Below are positions 43,855 through 54,172 of a stretch of 64,000 bases of DNA, piece after piece. Position 1 is the first letter of the stretch. Each line of letters begins with the position of its first letter. Origin of the DNA: Proteus vulgaris (GTDB lineage Bacteria > Pseudomonadota > Gammaproteobacteria > Enterobacterales > Enterobacteriaceae); the NCBI GenBank assembly GCA_901472505.1, contig LR590468.1, positions 1,897,501-1,961,500 of the forward strand, given 5' to 3'. The translations under genes were made by a program, and so were the position numbers. The notes under the pieces are model-generated. The model was given only the letters and a program-made list of their open reading frames with translations, did not search any database and was not told the origin of the DNA.

Positions 43855-44849
43855 AATAGTATTATCTCTTCCGAGCGATTAGCGATATTTTTGTTTAGAA
43901 ATAAGGCATTGTTTTAACACTTTAAAGCTCAATTTTCCAGTTAAGGCACTTTGAGTGGTGATAACAATGAAAGAAATTAGGTATTAATCGAAAAAGAAAA
44001 AAAGAAAAAGGAAATAAAAAATAAGCAAAATAGAGATCCATTGTAATGGCTTTATTTATTTTCTAAGATTTATTCTTTTTATATCTATATAAAGAGTGTG
44101 GTTATTTACAAATATAAAACATTAACATACGATTGTTAACATTTTTTTGTCAGCAAGTAAGATAAGCATAATGCCTAATCTGAACATATTGATAAAACAA
44201 CTATTATTTTAAATAATCTTTTTTAGCAATTATCTCCCGATATATAAAAACACGATAAATTTTAACAAAAATATTATTAAATAAAAGAAAGATGAATAAT
44301 AAAAATAAAAAAACAAATTGAGTTTTAAATTAAATAATTAATTAATGAATATTGATTAATTATTTAAATATCATTTTTATTAATAATAAAAAATTTTTAT
44401 TATTTTAAATATAAAAGTAAAAAAACAAAAAAAGATAGAAAAAATAAAACTTATCAATAAGTTATCTTTATTTTCCTTTTTTATCTATTTTTTAAGCTTT
44501 GTTAGAATTTATTTTGTGTTTCATCATCGAGTAAGCAGGGGTTTTTGTAGGCTAAATGATGGATTGGAATATTTTTCTTGTCATTTTTTGTACAAATAAA
44601 ATGATTCATCTATATGATTATAAAGATATTAATCGTAAAGCTTTACACGATTAAGCTCTTAAATATCATTTTTAGATCTTGGTGCTATATTTTGAGTTCC
44701 TCTTTACGCCTTGCGCTCAAGGTGTTAAATTGATCACGTTTCCGAGATTTTGTTAGTAAAGTTTTATCTATTAATAATGGAATAACTCAAGCTCGGTCAC
44801 TTATAAACTCAGATTCTACTATCTTCTTAGTATTGTTCAGGCGAAACTC
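43855..44849. other. Long AT-rich region between divergent hemC and cyaA
   Basis: This 995-base interval is much longer than the corresponding E. coli spacer. From 43980 to 44460 it is almost only A and T, with runs of A and T and no ORF of note. The right end holds the cyaA control region, including a CRP site at 44723-44738. The hemC promoter should be near the left end, but I see no clear hexamers. I see no repeat array or RNA gene in it. Confidence 0.6.
44723..44738 (+). promoter_or_regulatory. CRP-binding site upstream of cyaA
   Basis: TGTTA-N6-TCACG resembles the CRP consensus TGTGA-N6-TCACA. It lies in the sequence AAGGTGTTAAATTGATCACG, which is essentially identical to the site at the E. 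coli cyaA P2 promoter, where CRP-cAMP represses. It lies about 110 bases upstream of the TTG start. Confidence 0.78.
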
Positions 44850-47444
44850 TTGTATCTTTATATTGAAACACTGAAGCAACGGCTGGATGCGATTAATCAA
44901 CTCAGACTGGAACGAGCATTTGCATCGATGTGTGATGTTTTTAAACAGGTTTATGGTTTAATTCCTGTTTTATTGCATTACCACCATCCTGAGTTACCCG
45001 GCTACCTACAAGGAAATGTTCCTCACGGTACATGTTTCTTTGAACCTGATGACATGCAACGTCAATGGGCCAATAAGCTGGTTAACGCATTATGTGATGA
45101 GCCAATGGAAGGGTATGCCAGCGGAGAGTTGCCAATTACGGGCATCTACTCGATGGGGAGTACTTCTTCTATTGGGCAAAGTCACTGCTCCGATATTGAT
45201 ATTTGGGTCTGCCATCAATCATGGCTGGATCAGGGTGAGCGTGCGCTTTTACAACGCAAATGCCAACTGATTGAACTGTGGGCTGGTGAGCTAGGTATTG
45301 ATGTTACATTTTTTTTAATCGATGAAAATAGATTTCGCCACCATGCAAGCGGTAGCTTAGGTGGAGAAGATTGTGGTTCTACTCAACATATTCTTTTACT
45401 TGATGAATTTTACCGTACCGCGGTACGCCTTGCAGGTAAACGCTTGCTATGGACGATGGTGCCAGTAGAAGAAGAACATCATTATGATGAGTACGTTAAC
45501 TCCCTTTATGCCCAAGGTGTATTAACACCTAATGAGTGGTTAGATTTAGGGGGATTAGGTGAACTTTCAGCCGAAGAGTATTTCGGTGCGAGTTTATGGC
45601 AACTTTATAAAAGTGTCGATTCACCTTATAAAGCAGTATTAAAAAGTATTTTATTAGAAGCTTATTCAGCGGATTATCCTAATGGAAAACTGCTAGCATT
45701 AGAGATGAAGCAACACCTTCACCGTGGCGAAATTGTCAATTATGGTTTAGATGCTTATTGTATGATGCTTGAGCGTGTTACTCGCTATTTATTATCTATC
45801 AATGATTTAACTCGTCTTGATCTTATTCGTCGCTGTTTCTACCTAAAAGTGTGTGAAAAATTATCTAACGAAAAAACACAAAATGAATCCGAAGGTTGGA
45901 GACGACAAGTCTTATCGCAATTAGTGACTCAGTGGCAATGGGATAACGAACGTTTAACGATACTCGATACCCGTGATAGTTGGAAAATCGAGCGGGTGCG
46001 TGATGCGCATAACGAACTGTTAGATACAATGATGCAAAGCTATCGCAATCTTATTCGCTTTGCGCGTCGTAATAACTTAAGTGTCAGTGCAAGTCCACAG
46101 GATATTGGTGTATTAACACGCAAACTTTACGCAGCATTTGAAGCATTGCCTGGTAAAGTCACCCTGGTTAACCCGCAAATATCACCTGATTTATCAGAAT
46201 CACATTTAACCTTTATCTATGTGCCACAAGGCCGAGCGAATCGTAGTGGATGGTATTTATATAATCGTGCGCCTGATTTTGAAAATATCGTTGGACATCA
46301 ACCATTAGAATATAACCGCTATTTAAATAAATTAGTCGCGTGGTCTTACTTTAATGGACTGTTAACGAAAGATTCTCGTGTTTATATTCATCAAGGGGGA
46401 TCCTCTTGTGATGAAATTAAACTGAATGAATTAGTCAGGGATATGTCAAGCCATTTCCCAATTCGTTTACCTGCACCAACGCCAAAAGCATTGTATAGCC
46501 CTTGCGAAATCAGGCATCTAGCCATTATTGTCAATTTGGAAACAGATCCAACCGAGCGTTTTTCTGATCAAGTGGTTCACTTTGATTTTAGAAAACTTGA
46601 TGTTTTTAGTTTTGGTGAAGAAGAGCAGTGTCTTATTGGTAGTATTGATTTGTTATACCGTAATTCATGGAATGAAGTCAGAACTCTTCATTTCAGCGGG
46701 ACACAATCTATGTTGGAATCGTTAAAAACGATTTTAGGTAAAATGCACCAAGATGCAGCTCCTCCCGCTTCAGTTGAAGTGTTCTGCTATAGTCAACATC
46801 TACGAGGTTTAATTCGTACTCGTGTGCAACAGCTAGTATCGGAATGTATTGAACTGCGTTTATCAACGAATCGTTTAGAACCGGGTCGGTTTAAAGCGTT
46901 ACGTATTGCGGGGCAAACGTGGGGATTGTTTTTTGAACGTCTCAATGTGTCGGTACAAAAATTAGAAAATGCCATCGAGTTTTATGGTGCAATTTCTTAT
47001 AACAAGCTTCATGGATTGCCTGTTAAGCTGGACAAAGATGCTCGTTATTTACCTGCAGTCATTGATGGCTTTGCGTGTGAAGGGATTATCCAATTTTTCT
47101 TTGAAACAACAGAAGATAATAATGTCTTTAATATCTATATATTAGATGAAGCAAATCGCGTCGAAATTTATTCCCATTGTGAAGGAAGTAAAGAAGAGTT
47201 AGTGAAAGATGTTAGCCGTTTTTACTCTTCATCTCATGATCGATTCACATATGGTTCAAGCTTTATTAATTTTAACTTGCCACAGTTTTATCAAATTGTG
47301 AAAGTAGAAGGATCAACACAAGTGTTGCCTTTTGCAGGAGGATCTTTTGGTAAACTGACCGATCTGGGTAATAAAGAAGTACAACCTGAGATGAGTTTAG
47401 TTGCGCATGGATTTACAGATTATAAAGCTGTACAACATTCTTAA
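44850..47444 (+). CDS. cyaA: Class I adenylate cyclase
   Basis: Makes cAMP from ATP; its activity is raised by phosphorylated EIIA-Glc and it feeds CRP control. The 864-residue protein has the N-terminal catalytic domain, with [20 protein letters not shown] near residue 100 (nucleotidyltransferase-like GS...DxD), and the large C-terminal regulatory domain. The start is TTG at 44850, giving [23 protein letters not shown] sequence. The same rare start is used by E. coli cyaA, where it limits synthesis. It is longer than the 848 aa of E. coli, mainly by small insertions near residue 350 and at the C-terminus. Confidence 0.97.
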   Translation: MYLYIETLKQRLDAINQLRLERAFASMCDVFKQVYGLIPVLLHYHHPELPGYLQGNVPHGTCFFEPDDMQRQWANKLVNALCDEPMEGYASGELPITGIYSMGSTSSIGQSHCSDIDIWVCHQSWLDQGERALLQRKCQLIELWAGELGIDVTFFLIDENRFRHHASGSLGGEDCGSTQHILLLDEFYRTAVRLAGKRLLWTMVPVEEEHHYDEYVNSLYAQGVLTPNEWLDLGGLGELSAEEYFGASLWQLYKSVDSPYKAVLKSILLEAYSADYPNGKLLALEMKQHLHRGEIVNYGLDAYCMMLERVTRYLLSINDLTRLDLIRRCFYLKVCEKLSNEKTQNESEGWRRQVLSQLVTQWQWDNERLTILDTRDSWKIERVRDAHNELLDTMMQSYRNLIRFARRNNLSVSASPQDIGVLTRKLYAAFEALPGKVTLVNPQISPDLSESHLTFIYVPQGRANRSGWYLYNRAPDFENIVGHQPLEYNRYLNKLVAWSYFNGLLTKDSRVYIHQGGSSCDEIKLNELVRDMSSHFPIRLPAPTPKALYSPCEIRHLAIIVNLETDPTERFSDQVVHFDFRKLDVFSFGEEEQCLIGSIDLLYRNSWNEVRTLHFSGTQSMLESLKTILGKMHQDAAPPASVEVFCYSQHLRGLIRTRVQQLVSECIELRLSTNRLEPGRFKALRIAGQTWGLFFERLNVSVQKLENAIEFYGAISYNKLHGLPVKLDKDARYLPAVIDGFACEGIIQFFFETTEDNNVFNIYILDEANRVEIYSHCEGSKEELVKDVSRFYSSSHDRFTYGSSFINFNLPQFYQIVKVEGSTQVLPFAGGSFGKLTDLGNKEVQPEMSLVAHGFTDYKAVQHS

Positions 47445-47468
47445 TTAAGTACAAGCCAATAAACCCCA

Positions 47469-47494
47469 AATGGGAGCCATAAAAAGCTCCCATT
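47469..47494. terminator. Hairpin between convergent cyaA and cyaY
   Basis: AATGGGAGC and GCTCCCATT form a 9-bp stem around an A-rich loop. It lies between two convergent stops. T tracts on either side are weak, so termination may need help. Confidence 0.6.
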
Positions 47495-47514
47495 ATGATG
47501 ATTAATCGTTTTTC

Positions 47515-47832
47515 TCAAAAAGAAAACGCATCACCACTTTGTTCTGTTATTGCTTGTGCCAGCATGGTTAAAAATTCACCGCTACTTCTATCACAAATCC
47601 ATTGATCATCTTTCCAATCAAAGTGATAACCACCAGAGCGTGTCGCTAACCAAATTTGATGAAACGCTTCCTGACGATTAATAATAATTTTGCTATTATT
47701 TTCAAAGGTTAAGGTCATTACACCACCATTGATTTCACAATCAATATCTGCATCACCTTCATAATTATCAATAGATTGTTCAATTTCTGACAAGAGTTCA
47801 TCAGCTAATTGGTGAAATTCACTGTCGTTCAT
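47515..47832 (-). CDS. cyaY: CyaY, frataxin homologue
   Basis: An iron-binding regulator of Fe-S cluster assembly that interacts with IscS and modulates ISC activity. The 105-residue protein ([20 protein letters not shown]) has the acidic first helix that binds iron. It also has the frataxin core [26 protein letters not shown] and [13 protein letters not shown]. The ATG at 47832 is chosen because AGGA lies 7 bases upstream; the in-frame ATG two codons earlier is too close to it. It is read toward cyaA, as in E. coli. Confidence 0.96.
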   Translation of the reverse strand: MNDSEFHQLADELLSEIEQSIDNYEGDADIDCEINGGVMTLTFENNSKIIINRQEAFHQIWLATRSGGYHFDWKDDQWICDRSSGEFLTMLAQAITEQSGDAFSF

Positions 47833-47911
47833 CTTCATTTCCTATTTGCTTTTCGAGATCTAACTGCGATTATAGAGGATATTAACCAAATAATTGATAG
47901 GCAGATTTCGA

Positions 47912-48079
47912 ATGAAAACGTATTTACGTTGCACTCTTGCTATAATAACACTGATTTCTCTTTCGGGTTGTGGCTTGAAAGGCCCTCTTTATTTCCCTCC
48001 TGAAGATACTCAGGCAAAAATGACCCAGTCATCCCAGCCAACCCAGCAAGTTGAGGGCGCCTCAACTCAGACCAATTAG
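47912..48079 (+). CDS. lptM: LptM (YifL), small outer-membrane lipoprotein
   Basis: LptM assists LptD disulfide maturation in the LPS transport complex. The 55-residue precursor has a signal peptide with lipobox LSGC and lipidated Cys20, followed by the invariant [11 protein letters not shown] Gln/Thr/Ser-rich tail follows ([16 protein letters not shown]). The start at 47912 gives [20 protein letters not shown]; an upstream in-frame ATG at 47894 would spoil the short basic n-region. It lies between cyaY (divergent) and dapF, as in other enterics. Confidence 0.92.
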   Translation: MKTYLRCTLAIITLISLSGCGLKGPLYFPPEDTQAKMTQSSQPTQQVEGASTQTN

Positions 48080-48120
48080 TCAATCTTAGAAACGGTAATT
48101 TCGTTTCAGGCAGGGGCAAA

Positions 48121-48945
48121 ATGCAATTTTCAAAAATGCATGGTCTTGGCAACGACTTTATGGTGGTCGATGCTGTGACCCAAAATGTTTATTTTTCACC
48201 AGAATTAATATGTCGATTAGCGAATCGCCACACTGGTGTTGGATTTGATCAATTATTGGTGGTTGAAGCACCTTATGATCCTGAACTTGATTTTCATTAT
48301 CGCATTTTTAATGCGGATGGAAGTGAAGTTGCACAATGTGGGAATGGTGCGCGTTGTTTTGCTCGATTTGTGAGACTAAAAGGACTTACAAATAAAAGAG
48401 AGATAAAAGTCAGTACGCAGTCCGGCAGAATGACCTTACATGTTATGGATAATGACGATGTGTGTGTCAACATGGGCGAACCTGAATTTGATCCTCAAAA
48501 AATCCCTTTCCGTGCACAAAAAATGGAAAAGACCTATATTATCAGGACAATGGAACGGACTGTTTTATGCGGTGTAGTTTCAATGGGAAATCCTCATTGT
48601 GTTATTCAAGTTGAAGACATTCAAACAGCCGAAGTTGAATTATTAGGACCCGTGTTAGAGCAACATGAACGTTTCCCTGAACGTGCTAATATTGGTTTTA
48701 TGCAAATCGTAGATAGAAATAACCTTCATTTGCGTGTGTTTGAGCGTGGAGCAGGTGAAACAAATGCCTGTGGTAGCGGGGCTTGTGCCGCTGTTGCGAT
48801 CGGTATTGCTCAAGGTTTATTAGATAAACGAGTGAAAGTCACGTTACCAGGAGGATCGCTATTTATCGAATGGAAAGGAGCGGGTAACCCTCTTTATATG
48901 ACAGGGCCTGCGACACATATTTATGATGGGATCATCCAGCTATAA
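48121..48945 (+). CDS. dapF: Diaminopimelate epimerase
   Basis: Epimerises LL-diaminopimelate to meso-diaminopimelate for lysine and peptidoglycan. The 274-residue enzyme has its two catalytic cysteines in [10 protein letters not shown] (C73) and [11 protein letters not shown] (near 217). The starting [15 protein letters not shown] is the family signature. It heads a tight plus-strand cluster with yigA, xerC and yigB, the same as E. coli dapF-yigA-xerC-yigB. Confidence 0.97.
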   Translation: MQFSKMHGLGNDFMVVDAVTQNVYFSPELICRLANRHTGVGFDQLLVVEAPYDPELDFHYRIFNADGSEVAQCGNGARCFARFVRLKGLTNKREIKVSTQSGRMTLHVMDNDDVCVNMGEPEFDPQKIPFRAQKMEKTYIIRTMERTVLCGVVSMGNPHCVIQVEDIQTAEVELLGPVLEQHERFPERANIGFMQIVDRNNLHLRVFERGAGETNACGSGACAAVAIGIAQGLLDKRVKVTLPGGSLFIEWKGAGNPLYMTGPATHIYDGIIQL

Positions 48946-48970
48946 TTTTATTTTTTGAGAGGCTATCTGT

Positions 48971-49681
48971 ATGACGGATAAAAATGAGCAGTTCTGTTCT
49001 CCTGAAACAAACGAACTTAATGATCAACAAGTGGTTCGTTACCTCACAGAGCATCCTGGTTTTTTTATCCGTAATGCAAGCTACATTGAGCAAATGAAAG
49101 TTCCTCATCCCATAAGAGGAACAGTCTCATTAGTTGAGTGGATAATGTCACGCCAACGTAATCGTATTCACTATCTTGAAGAAGATATGCGTTTACTGAT
49201 AGAGCAAGCTTCAGAAAATGAATCGCTGTTTAGTCAGCTGTTATTATTAATTACTGAATTATCCCGTAGTGATTCCCTCAATGAAATGCTAGAGCGTTTA
49301 AACCTCTGGGCTAAAGGGTTGGGGTTGTATTCTGTTCAATTACGTCTATTTACTGATCGCTGGCAATTACAACCGCCTTTAGACGCCCAAGCACTTGCAC
49401 TTTCTCGTCAAACCTTTGAACATTTCCGTATTCAGCGTATGGGTGATGATAATCACTACTTAGGCACGCTAAATGGGCAAGAGATCATGTTGTTGATGCC
49501 TAATGTACGACATTCAGGCTCTGTTGCACTCTCATTATTAGGCCATTACGGTGATTTAGGGGTGATTATTTTTAATAGCCGAGATAATCAACATTTTCAG
49601 GAAGGAATGGGAACCGTCATGTTGGATAAATTAGCCCATATCTTACCGGAATTATTAACACGTTGGGTGGCAAGACAATGA
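48971..49681 (+). CDS. yigA: YigA, DUF484-family protein
   Basis: A 236-residue protein of the DUF484 family, which is GAF-like and of unknown function. The start region has LTEHPGFFIRNASYIEQMKV and the conserved RGTVSLVEWIMSRQRNRI. It is almost always linked to dapF and xerC, which hints at a role near dimer resolution or cell-wall synthesis, but nothing is shown. It overlaps xerC by 4 bases. Confidence 0.93.
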   Translation: MTDKNEQFCSPETNELNDQQVVRYLTEHPGFFIRNASYIEQMKVPHPIRGTVSLVEWIMSRQRNRIHYLEEDMRLLIEQASENESLFSQLLLLITELSRSDSLNEMLERLNLWAKGLGLYSVQLRLFTDRWQLQPPLDAQALALSRQTFEHFRIQRMGDDNHYLGTLNGQEIMLLMPNVRHSGSVALSLLGHYGDLGVIIFNSRDNQHFQEGMGTVMLDKLAHILPELLTRWVARQ

Positions 49682-50602
49682 GCCAACCAAGTGATCTTCC
49701 AGAAACACTCACCACGGTTATCGAGCAATTTCTGCGTTACATTCAAGTTGAACGCAGATTAAGTCCTGTAACGGTAGAAAATTACCATCGCCAATTGATG
49801 GTCTTAGTGCGAATGATGGTCGAGATAAAAATAACGCAATGGCGATCACTTGAAAGCCAACATGTACGTATGTTATTGGCAAAAAGTCATCGAAGCGGGT
49901 TACAGCCGCCCAGCTTGGCTTTGCGCTTTTCTGCGTTACGTAGCTTTCTTGATTGGCAAGTAGCACAAGGTATGCTGGATGTTAATTCAGCGAAAGGTAT
50001 TCGCACACCTAAATCAGGTCGTCATCTTCCTAAAAATATGGATGTAGATGAAGTAAACCAATTAATGAATATCGATTTAAACGATCCCCTTTCTGTCAGA
50101 GATAGAACCATGCTAGAGGTTATGTATGGTGCGGGTTTGCGTTTATCTGAGCTGACCAATCTCAATATTAACGATATTGATCTGAATGAAGGTGAAGTTC
50201 GTGTATTAGGTAAAGGAAGTAAAGAGCGTAAAGTTCCTCTAGGAAGAAAAGCGATAGAATGGCTACAAAATTGGTTTCCGATGCGAGAACTTTATGCACC
50301 AGAAGATAAGGCTGTTTTTATCTCAACTCAAAGTGGTAAGCGTTTATCCGTGCGCAGTGTACAAAAACGTTTTGAACTTTGGGGGGGTAAAGCAAGGACT
50401 AAATAGCCATGTGAATCCTCATAAATTACGCCACTCGTTTGCTACGCATTTACTGGAATCCAGTGGTGATTTACGTGCCGTACAAGAGTTATTAGGGCAC
50501 GCTAATTTATCGACTACCCAAGTCTATACCCACTTAGATTTTCAGCATTTAGCGAAAGTCTATGATGCTGCTCATCCGAGAGCTAAGAGAGAAAAATCAT
50601 AA
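49678..50602 (+). pseudogene. xerC: XerC, tyrosine recombinase (one frameshift)
   Basis: XerC with XerD resolves chromosome dimers at dif. The N-terminal SAM-like core-binding domain (FLRYIQVERRLSPVTVENY) and the first catalytic residues are in frame: Arg in YGAGLRLSEL, Lys in GKGSKERKVPL. The frame breaks after QKRFELWG, where G7 (50381-50387) should be G6. The remaining catalytic part continues in the next frame: [28 protein letters not shown] with the Tyr nucleophile. Repair gives about 307 aa, near the E. coli 298. As written, the product would lack the nucleophile. The ATG at 49678 overlaps the yigA stop. Confidence 0.93.
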
Positions 50603-51318
50603 TGCGCTTTTACAGAACTCTGACGCCAATTGCAGCGATGACTTTTGATTTAGATGACACGCTGTATGACAATGTGCCCGTGATGGACAGAACGGAAAAA
50701 GAGACACTGGCTTTTATTCGTCAATATGATCTGCGTTTTAATCATTTCACAAAAGAAGATGTGAATGCCTATAAAAAGCCACTTATAGAAAATAATCCAG
50801 AGATATTTCACGATATTACACAGTGGCGTTGGCTTGCTGCTAGAAATATGTTGTTAGATTACAACTACAGTGAAGCTAAAGCAAAGCAAGGTGCAGATGA
50901 AATTATGGCGCACTTTGCTTATTGGCGTAGTCGTATTAACGTGCCTCAAAATACACATCAAGTCCTCACTCAATTAGCAGAAAAAATTCCTTTAATCGCC
51001 GTTACAAATGGTAATGCAAACCCGCTAAGTTGTGGTTTAGGGCAGTATTTCTCACATATTTTAAAAGCTGGCCCTGATGGTCGCTCTAAGCCTTATTCTG
51101 ATATGTTTGATAAAGCGGCAACGCTTTTAAAAGTACCTCATAAACAAATTTTACATGTGGGTGATCATCTTGTGACGGATGTTGAGGGTGCTATTAATAG
51201 TGGATTACAAGCTTGCTGGATTAACCTTGATAACCGTAGTTTGTTTGAAGAAGGTGAAACTCGCGTGATGCCACATATTGAAATTACAGATTTAAGTAAA
51301 CTGATAGAATTGGTTTAA
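50602..51318 (+). CDS. yigB: YigB, HAD-family phosphatase (riboflavin pathway)
   Basis: A haloacid dehalogenase phosphatase. E. coli YigB dephosphorylates 5-amino-6-ribitylamino-uracil phosphate in riboflavin synthesis and also acts on FMN. The 238-residue protein has motif I DLDDTLYDN near residue 17, motif II VTNGNA, and motif III/IV RSKPYSDMF with GDHLVTDVEGA. The ATG shares one base with the xerC stop (TAATG), which suggests coupling. It is 100 bases upstream of the uvrD LexA site. Confidence 0.93.
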   Translation: MRFYRTLTPIAAMTFDLDDTLYDNVPVMDRTEKETLAFIRQYDLRFNHFTKEDVNAYKKPLIENNPEIFHDITQWRWLAARNMLLDYNYSEAKAKQGADEIMAHFAYWRSRINVPQNTHQVLTQLAEKIPLIAVTNGNANPLSCGLGQYFSHILKAGPDGRSKPYSDMFDKAATLLKVPHKQILHVGDHLVTDVEGAINSGLQACWINLDNRSLFEEGETRVMPHIEITDLSKLIELV

Positions 51319-51418
51319 CGTAATATTAGGTCAAAATGGCAGAGATAAACGCAATTGAAAAAGGCTTTACTTTGCATCACGGATGAAATCCTGTTAGTTT
51401 GTTGCTTATTGACTATTT

Positions 51419-51434
51419 CTGTATATATCCACAG
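51419..51434 (+). promoter_or_regulatory. LexA box of uvrD
   Basis: CTGTATATATCCACAG fits the LexA operator CTGT-N8-ACAG with the AT-rich centre. It lies 28 bases before the uvrD start, as expected for SOS control of uvrD in enterics. Confidence 0.88.
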
Positions 51435-51462
51435 TATTTTCCTCACTAAATGATTGGTAATT

Positions 51463-53620
51463 ATGGACGTCTCATATCTGCTAGAAGGCCTTAATGATAA
51501 ACAGCGCGAAGCCGTGGCCGCACCTCGTATAAATATGTTGGTGCTTGCTGGCGCAGGTAGTGGTAAAACACGCGTATTGGTACATCGTATCGCTTGGTTA
51601 TTATCTGTTGAGCAAGCGTCTCCTTTTTCTATTATGGCTGTGACGTTTACCAATAAAGCGGCTGCAGAAATGCGTCATCGTATTGAAGATTTAATTGGTA
51701 CCAGTCAAGGCGGTATGTGGATTGGGACTTTCCATAGCTTGGCTCATCGTTTATTACGCGCACATTATCTTGATGCAAACCTACCACAAGATTTTCAAAT
51801 TATTGATAGTGACGATCCAATATCGCCTTATTCGTCGCATTGTTAAATCGATGAACCTTGATGATAAACAATGGCCTGCACGACAAGGAATGTGGTATAT
51901 CAACGGTAAAAAAGATGAAGGATTACGTCCTCAGCATATTCAAACCTATGGTAATCCTGTAGAAACAACATGGTTAAAAGTGTACCAGGCATATCAAGAA
52001 GCATGTGATCGTGCGGGGCTGGTGGACTTTGCGGAGCTTTTATTACGAGCCCACGAACTTTGGCTTAATAAACCTCAAATTTTAGAACATTACCAAAATC
52101 GCTTTACTAATATCTTGGTTGATGAATTTCAAGATACTAACCGTATTCAATATGCATGGATAAGAATGCTGGCAGGTCAAACGGGTAAAGTGATGATTGT
52201 AGGCGATGACGACCAATCCATTTATGGTTGGCGTGGGGCGCAAGTTGAGAATATTCAAAACTTCTTAAATGAATTTCCTGGCGCAGAGACTATCCGATTA
52301 GAGCAGAATTATCGTTCTACAAGCAATATCCTAAAAGCTGCCAATGCGCTAATAGCAAACAACAGTGACAGATTAGGTAAAAATCTGTGGACAGAAGGTG
52401 CAGAAGGCGAACCTATCTCGCTTTATTGTGCTTTTAATGATTTAGATGAAGCGCGTTATGTTGTCGGCAGAATTAAGCGCTGGCAAGAAGAAGGGGGGGC
52501 ATTGACAGACTGTGCCATTCTTTATCGTAGTAATGCTCAATCTCGTATAATGGAAGAGGCACTATTACAAGCGGCAATGCCATACCGTATTTACGGCGGG
52601 CAACGCTTCTTTGAACGCCAAGAAATTAAAGATGCGCTTTCTTATATGCGATTAACGGCTAATCGCCATGATGATGCTTCTTTCGAGCGTGTTGTGAATA
52701 CACCAACACGGGGTATTGGTGATAGAACATTAGATATTGTTCGCCAAGTCGCGAGAGATAACCAAATTACCTTATGGGAAAGCGCATTACAGGTTATCGA
52801 ACATAAAATGTTGGCAGGACGTGCAACTGCTGCAATTCAACGATTCTTAGAACTGATTGAAACACTCGCCTCTGAAACAGCAGATATGCCATTACATGTA
52901 CAAACAGACCGAATTATTCGTGATTCAGGTTTAAAAGCGATGTATGAGCAAGAAAAGGGCGAAAAAGCCCAAGCCCGTATCGAAAACTTAGAGGAGTTGG
53001 TCACCGCGACCCGCCAATTTAGTTATCAAGATGAAGACGAAGATTTAATGCCTCTGCAAGCATTTCTTTCACATGCCGCATTAGAATCAGGTGAAAGCCA
53101 GGCTGATGCATATCAAGATGCGGTTCAATTAATGACGCTTCACTCCGCCAAGGGGCTTGAGTTTTCACAAGTCTTCATTGTGGGGGTTGAAGAAGGGATG
53201 TTCCCAAGCCAAATGTCATTAGATGAAGGTGGGCGTTTAGAAGAAGAGCGTCGTTTGGCCTATGTTGGTGTAACTCGCGCGATGAAAAAGTTAACACTTA
53301 CTTACGCTGAAAACCGCCGTCTATATGGAAAAGAAGTGAGTCATCGACCATCTCGTTTTATTGGTGAATTACCTAAAGAGTGTGTCGAAGAAGTCCGTTT
53401 ACGAGCAACAGTTTCACGTCCTGTTAATCATAGCCGTTTAGGTACCCCAATTATTAGCAATGACACCGGTTATTCGCTAGGGCAACGAGTGAAACATCCT
53501 AAGTTTGGTGATGGGACAATTATCAATATTGAAGGCAGTGGTGAGCACTGTCGATTACAAATTGCCTTTAATGGTGAAGGTATTAAATGGCTAGTCGCGG
53601 CATTTGCTCGACTAGAGTAA
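51463..53620 (+). pseudogene. uvrD: UvrD, DNA helicase II (one frameshift)
   Basis: A superfamily 1A 3'-5' helicase for nucleotide excision and mismatch repair. Walker A AGAGSGKT (near 29-36), [51 protein letters not shown] and YVGVTRAM are all present. The C-terminal UvrD tail ends at KWLVAAFARLE. The frame breaks at DSDD-QYRLIRRI, where CC at 51817-51818 should be a single C. Repair gives about 718 aa, against 720 in E. coli. The ATG at 51463 (MDVSYLLEGLNDKQRE) is used. A single-base error is more likely than loss of function, since rep is also broken here. Confidence 0.94.
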
Positions 53621-53660
53621 GGTCGCCATTTAAAGTAGGTAGTCACTATCTTATATAAAA

Positions 53661-53702
53661 AACATCCTTACTGATTGGATAGGCAAGTAGGGGTGTTTTT
53701 TT
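53661..53702 (+). terminator. Terminator downstream of uvrD
   Basis: AACATCCTTACT (53661-53672) and AGTAGGGGTGTT (53686-53697) pair over 12 bp if G-U pairs are allowed, followed by a T run to 53702. Confidence 0.82.
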
Positions 53703-53765
53703 AAGGGAAATACGATTTGGTTACTTAATAATCTCGTTACCTATTCTTACTAATGAGATCTATTG

Positions 53766-54161
53766 ATGAAACTTTCTAGCACCTTCTTTCATACCTATTT
53801 TTTTGTCTCTTCTGCTACGCAAATTTCTCTTATCTCTTTTTCTAATAATGATATTAGAGTCGAAAATGTCGAGGAAGTTCTTCGTGATCGTTATCACCCT
53901 AGTGAGCCGATTAATGAATTTGAAGAAGATCTGTATTGTAAATTATTGAGGCATCAGCGTGATTTTGTTCCTCGTATCAATCTCTATTACAGTATTGTGA
54001 TTAACCATATTCAAGTGATTAATAACACAATATCAACGTTATTTAGGCGTTCACATCGTTATGTGGAAGAGATATCGAAGGGGACATCTTTGCTAAAGAA
54101 AAATAAGAAGAAAAAATTCTCTTCCGCTTTTACTCAAATTAGTAATTTAGCGGAAGAGTGA
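53766..54161 (+). CDS. Hypothetical protein, unrecognised
   Basis: I do not recognise a family. The 131-residue product starts with a moderately hydrophobic, Ser/Phe-rich stretch (MKLSSTFFHTYFFVSSATQ) with no clear cleavage site. An acidic middle (VENVEEVLRDRYHPSEPINE) and a predicted helical region follow. A lysine run (LLKKNKKKKF) lies near the end. The ATG at 53766 has only a weak GAG upstream, so translation could be poor. It occupies the place held by corA and yigFG in E. coli, between uvrD and rarD. Being an undisturbed frame of this size in AT-rich DNA, it is probably a gene, but this is not certain. Confidence 0.55.
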   Translation: MKLSSTFFHTYFFVSSATQISLISFSNNDIRVENVEEVLRDRYHPSEPINEFEEDLYCKLLRHQRDFVPRINLYYSIVINHIQVINNTISTLFRRSHRYVEEISKGTSLLKKNKKKKFSSAFTQISNLAEE

Positions 54162-54172
54162 GCTTTAAATAA

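Noticed and set aside
43980..44460. Possible replication origin or AT-rich unwinding element between hemC and cyaA
   Set aside because: I see no cluster of DnaA boxes (TTATNCACA) in it, and its position is not that of oriC.
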